Origin: Tenacibaculum sp. 190524A02b
Lineage (GTDB): Bacteria; Bacteroidota; Bacteroidia; Flavobacteriales; Flavobacteriaceae
Length of the DNA: 64,000 nucleotides
Assembly: GCF_964036645.1 (NCBI RefSeq)
Contig: NZ_OZ038525.1
Location: 4,654,001 to 4,718,000 of the forward strand
Direction: 5' to 3'
Shown here: positions 61,191 to 64,000 of the stretch, piece by piece
How the letters are laid out: every line of letters begins with the position of its first letter
Position numbering within the stretch: position 1 is the stretch's first letter
Notes under the pieces: model-generated
Told to the model about the DNA's origin: nothing
Database searches by the model: none
Seen by the model: the letters and a program-made list of their open reading frames with translations, nothing else
Translations under genes and position numbers: made by a program

Positions 61191-64000
61191 ATGGAAAATA
61201 AACTAACCTACTATCTTCCTAAAGGAAGAAAGACTTTACTTGTTTGTATGAGAATATATATACTATTGTTTTGTACTACATTATTTAGTTTTACTACTAA
61301 AGGGGTATTATCACAAAATGCAACTATTGTTATTGAGTCAGATAAAAAAATAACAATAGATCAGGTATTTGAGCTTATCAAAAATCAAACGGATTACCGA
61401 TTTATTTATCAGGAAGATATGTTTAAAAGTTTATCTAAAGTTACTTTAAAGAAAGGAACTGTAACGGCAAATGAATTACTTGAAAAAAGCTTGAACCTAA
61501 ACAATTATACTTTTAAGGTTACTGCTAATAATACTGTGTTAATAAAGAAGAGTAAAAAAATACAACAGCAGTTTTATGTATCAGGTATGATAACAGATGA
61601 AAATAAAGAGCCTTTACCTGGAGCAAATATTAGTATTCAAGGCCATAAAGGAAAAGGAGCTGTGTCAGATTTTGATGGAAACTATAAAATAATGATACCT
61701 AATAATCCAAAAAAAGCAGTATTGCTTTTTAGTTTTATGGGATATGCTAAACAGGAAATACAGGTAAATGAAAGGAATAAAATAAATGTAGAGTTAAAAC
61801 CAGAGTTGTCTAGTTTAGAAGAAGTAGTAGTGGTTGGTTACGGAAAGAAAAAACGTAAAGACGTAACAGGGAGCATTTCGTCTTTATCATCAACAGTTTT
61901 AAAAACTTCCGCAGCCACTACTTTAGGAGGAATGATTCAAGGGCAATTACCCGGAGTTCAGGTACTAGCAGGAACAACACAGCCAGGTACCCCAGTAAGA
62001 ATACGAATACGTGGTGATGCTACTATTAATAGTGGCGCAGATCCTTTGGTAGTAATTAATGGAGTGCCTATGCCAAGTGAGTTCAATTTAAATGATATTA
62101 ATCCAAATGATGTAGAGTCGTTAGATATTTTAAAAGGAGCTTCTTCAACTGCTATCTATGGTTCTAGAGCTATTGCTGGAGTTATAGAAATTACAACTAA
62201 AAAAGGAACAAAATATACCAAACCACAAATCACTTATAGTTTAACTACTGGAATCAAAACTTTAGAAAGAGATTTACAACCTTTAAATGGAACACAGTTT
62301 AAGGAAATGTGGGAAGAGGGCTTAATTAATTACGTGGCATCAAGGTTTAATGTAAGAGATGGTGAAGAAGCAGTAAAAAATTATGTGCATACATTTTCTA
62401 ATGGTTTCCAACGTAATTACTACGAGTTTTATAAAGAAAGAACTGAGTTTGGGGATGCAAATACCCCGTGGGATGATTTATTAATAGGAAGTGCTGTAAC
62501 ACAAGATCATTATTTATCTCTTAGAGGAGGAAATGAAGCAATTCAGTATGCATTTTCTTTTGGTCGTAATAAAGAAGAAGGAATGTTAGTGGGAAATAAT
62601 TTAACACGAAATACGGTTAGTTTTAATTATGATCAAAAGTTTAGCTCAAAAGTAAAAATAGGGTTTAATGTATCTGGAGGTACTACTAATATAGCTAGAG
62701 GAGGAGCTACTATGGCGAATGCAATTAATATGAGGCCTGATGTACCAGCTTTCAATGAAGACGGAAGTTATTTTGTAGATACTTATACAAGAAGAATAGG
62801 GCCTACTTTATGGATTACAAGAGCAAGAGACAATCCATTAGTATTGGCTAGTGAAGTTAAAAATGATACACGTAGAAGAAATGTAACAATAACTCCATAT
62901 GGAGAGTTTCAATTATTAAGAAATTTAAAGTTTACTTCAAGATATAGTTATTTTTTATCGCTAAACGAAAACGAACGATATTATCCAAGTTATACAGATC
63001 ATTCTTTATTACGATTTAGTCAAGGTATACGAAATGAATCGCAATCTGAAAGTACTAGTAGTAATTATACCAATTTCATATCGTATTTAAACACGTTTAA
63101 TAATCATGATGTAACTGCAATTTTTGGAATAGATTTTAATAGAAGAACAACAGAAAGTATTGCAGAGGAATATTCTAATTTTGCAGATGATGCTATTCAA
63201 AATCAGCCATGGTTAGCCTCAGATTATAGAGGTGGTTCTGGTAATAAAACAGAGTCAACTTCTATAGGGTATTATAGTAGGGTTAATTATAAATTTAAAA
63301 ATAAATACTTATTAACTGCTTCTGTTAGGGTAGATGGATCGTCCAGATTTTCTCCAGCAAATAGATATGGTGTTTTTCCATCAGTAGCTTTAGGGTATAT
63401 CATTTCAGATGAATCTTATTTTTCGAAGTTAAAAAATACGATTAGTTTGCTAAAGTTACGTTTAAGCGCAGGAAAAACAGGAAATGACAATGTTGGAGTT
63501 TATAGTTGGTTAACAGAGTATAGAAGCGATACAAATTATTTAGACTTACCTGGAGTTCAACCTACAAGTTTAGGAAATGACCAGTTAAAATGGGAGGAAA
63601 GCACAGAATACAATATTGGACTAGATTTTGGTTTTTTAAAGAATAATAGAATTCGTGGTTCTATAGATATTTATAAAAAGAATGTAGATAATATGTTGGT
63701 AGCGGTACCTGCTCCACCAAGTTCTGGAGTAAGTTCTGTAATGCAAAATTTTGGAAGTTTAACTAATAAAGGAGTTGAGCTTAATTTAAGCGGAGTATTA
63801 GTACAAAACGAAGATTTTAACTGGGAAGTAGGAGTCAATGTATTTAAAAATAGAAATGTATTAACCAAACTAGGAGTTCCAAGAGCATCTAGTAATTCTG
63901 GAGGAACTTTTTTAAGTTATTATTTATTAGAAGAAGGAAAACCTTTAGGATTGATTTATGGATATAAAACAGATGGTTATTTTCAAAACTGGGAAGAAAT
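61191..64000 (+). CDS. SusC/RagA family TonB-linked outer membrane protein with STN domain (partial)
   Basis: Open from the ATG at 61191 to the window edge (about 936 residues visible). Domains in order: signal sequence to about 44, STN domain (IVIESDKKITIDQVFELIKN) to about 125, CarboxypepD_reg-like domain (SGMITDENKEPLPGANISI) to about 205, the TonB-box-like EEVVVVGYG, plug (GQLPGVQVLAGTTQPG, DILKGASSTAIYGSRAIAGVIEI) and barrel strands. The STN domain marks it as the signal-transducing partner of the adjacent FecR/sigma pair. A SusD gene would be expected beyond the window. Substrate unknown. Confidence 0.95.
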   Translation, partial: MENKLTYYLPKGRKTLLVCMRIYILLFCTTLFSFTTKGVLSQNATIVIESDKKITIDQVFELIKNQTDYRFIYQEDMFKSLSKVTLKKGTVTANELLEKSLNLNNYTFKVTANNTVLIKKSKKIQQQFYVSGMITDENKEPLPGANISIQGHKGKGAVSDFDGNYKIMIPNNPKKAVLLFSFMGYAKQEIQVNERNKINVELKPELSSLEEVVVVGYGKKKRKDVTGSISSLSSTVLKTSAATTLGGMIQGQLPGVQVLAGTTQPGTPVRIRIRGDATINSGADPLVVINGVPMPSEFNLNDINPNDVESLDILKGASSTAIYGSRAIAGVIEITTKKGTKYTKPQITYSLTTGIKTLERDLQPLNGTQFKEMWEEGLINYVASRFNVRDGEEAVKNYVHTFSNGFQRNYYEFYKERTEFGDANTPWDDLLIGSAVTQDHYLSLRGGNEAIQYAFSFGRNKEEGMLVGNNLTRNTVSFNYDQKFSSKVKIGFNVSGGTTNIARGGATMANAINMRPDVPAFNEDGSYFVDTYTRRIGPTLWITRARDNPLVLASEVKNDTRRRNVTITPYGEFQLLRNLKFTSRYSYFLSLNENERYYPSYTDHSLLRFSQGIRNESQSESTSSNYTNFISYLNTFNNHDVTAIFGIDFNRRTTESIAEEYSNFADDAIQNQPWLASDYRGGSGNKTESTSIGYYSRVNYKFKNKYLLTASVRVDGSSRFSPANRYGVFPSVALGYIISDESYFSKLKNTISLLKLRLSAGKTGNDNVGVYSWLTEYRSDTNYLDLPGVQPTSLGNDQLKWEESTEYNIGLDFGFLKNNRIRGSIDIYKKNVDNMLVAVPAPPSSGVSSVMQNFGSLTNKGVELNLSGVLVQNEDFNWEVGVNVFKNRNVLTKLGVPRASSNSGGTFLSYYLLEEGKPLGLIYGYKTDGYFQNWEE

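Noticed and set aside
1..64000. Search for prophage, insertion sequences, integrases, CRISPR arrays, restriction-modification or other defence genes.
   Set aside because: None seen. No transposase, recombinase or nuclease-defence motif appears, and gene content is core-like throughout.

Overview
The window is about 64 kb of AT-rich chromosome from a member of Bacteroidota, almost certainly a Flavobacteriaceae (Tenacibaculum/Polaribacter-like; the genus is a guess). The evidence is TAnnTTTG-type -7 promoter elements, T9SS C-terminal sorting domains, a GLPGLI protein next to a TonB-dependent outer-membrane protein, an ECF sigma/FecR/SusC locus, a fused DAHP synthase-chorismate mutase, an aspartate-type MurA, and many small Flavobacteria-specific families. 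It is mostly core chromosome. I see no phage, insertion sequence, CRISPR array or rRNA. The only tRNA genes are two near-identical tRNA-Asp(GTC).

Layout. 1-4.2 kb: start of a sensor kinase, divergent from a GLPGLI/outer-membrane-receptor pair. 4.2-7.3 kb: a secreted T9SS metalloprotease. 7.3-12.9 kb: lipB, a YceI lipoprotein, the rsgA-dtd-tatD-tcdA cluster and two uncharacterised genes. 13-17.1 kb: an aromatic amino-acid operon (pheA, aminotransferase, tyrA, DAHPS/CM) behind a phenylalanine-type attenuator. 17.3-20.9 kb: an ornithine-cyclodeaminase-like gene, threonine synthase and a homoserine-kinase-like gene, behind a riboswitch-like leader of unknown ligand. 21.0-22.7 kb: two tRNA-Asp, a DUF58 protein, thioredoxin. 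22.8-24.2 kb: metK behind a probable SAM-II riboswitch. 24.3-26.7 kb: an MFS exporter and VOC protein behind an attenuator-like leader, then a GNAT acetyltransferase. 26.9-30.2 kb: cyclase, hemW, ruvC, Bax-inhibitor-like protein. 30.4-37.4 kb: LytTR regulator, adenine deaminase, lipA, an unusual Nramp-like transporter, and a sigma factor/glycosyltransferase operon. 37.5-41.9 kb: aqpZ and a sulfatase-YHYH-YwqK-SCO cluster. 41.9-46.8 kb: murB, an aminotransferase, a PDZ/retropepsin-like protease, two hypotheticals. 47-51.3 kb: pcrA, DUF4290, murA. 51.5-58.1 kb: a T9SS cargo protein, pckA, a DUF423 protein, a saccharopine-dehydrogenase-like gene, and an operon of tRNA-modification genes. 58.2-64 kb: ilvE, then an ECF sigma/FecR/SusC signalling locus that runs off the end.

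The most notable content is regulatory. There are at least four leader-type RNA elements (Phe attenuator, riboswitch-like leader on the threonine-type operon, SAM-II on metK, uORF/terminator leader on the MFS exporter), plus a possible ~100-nt RNA with its own promoter and terminator upstream of adenine deaminase. Other points are MurA with Asp in place of the catalytic Cys, mnmD with no canonical start codon, and several small ORFs.
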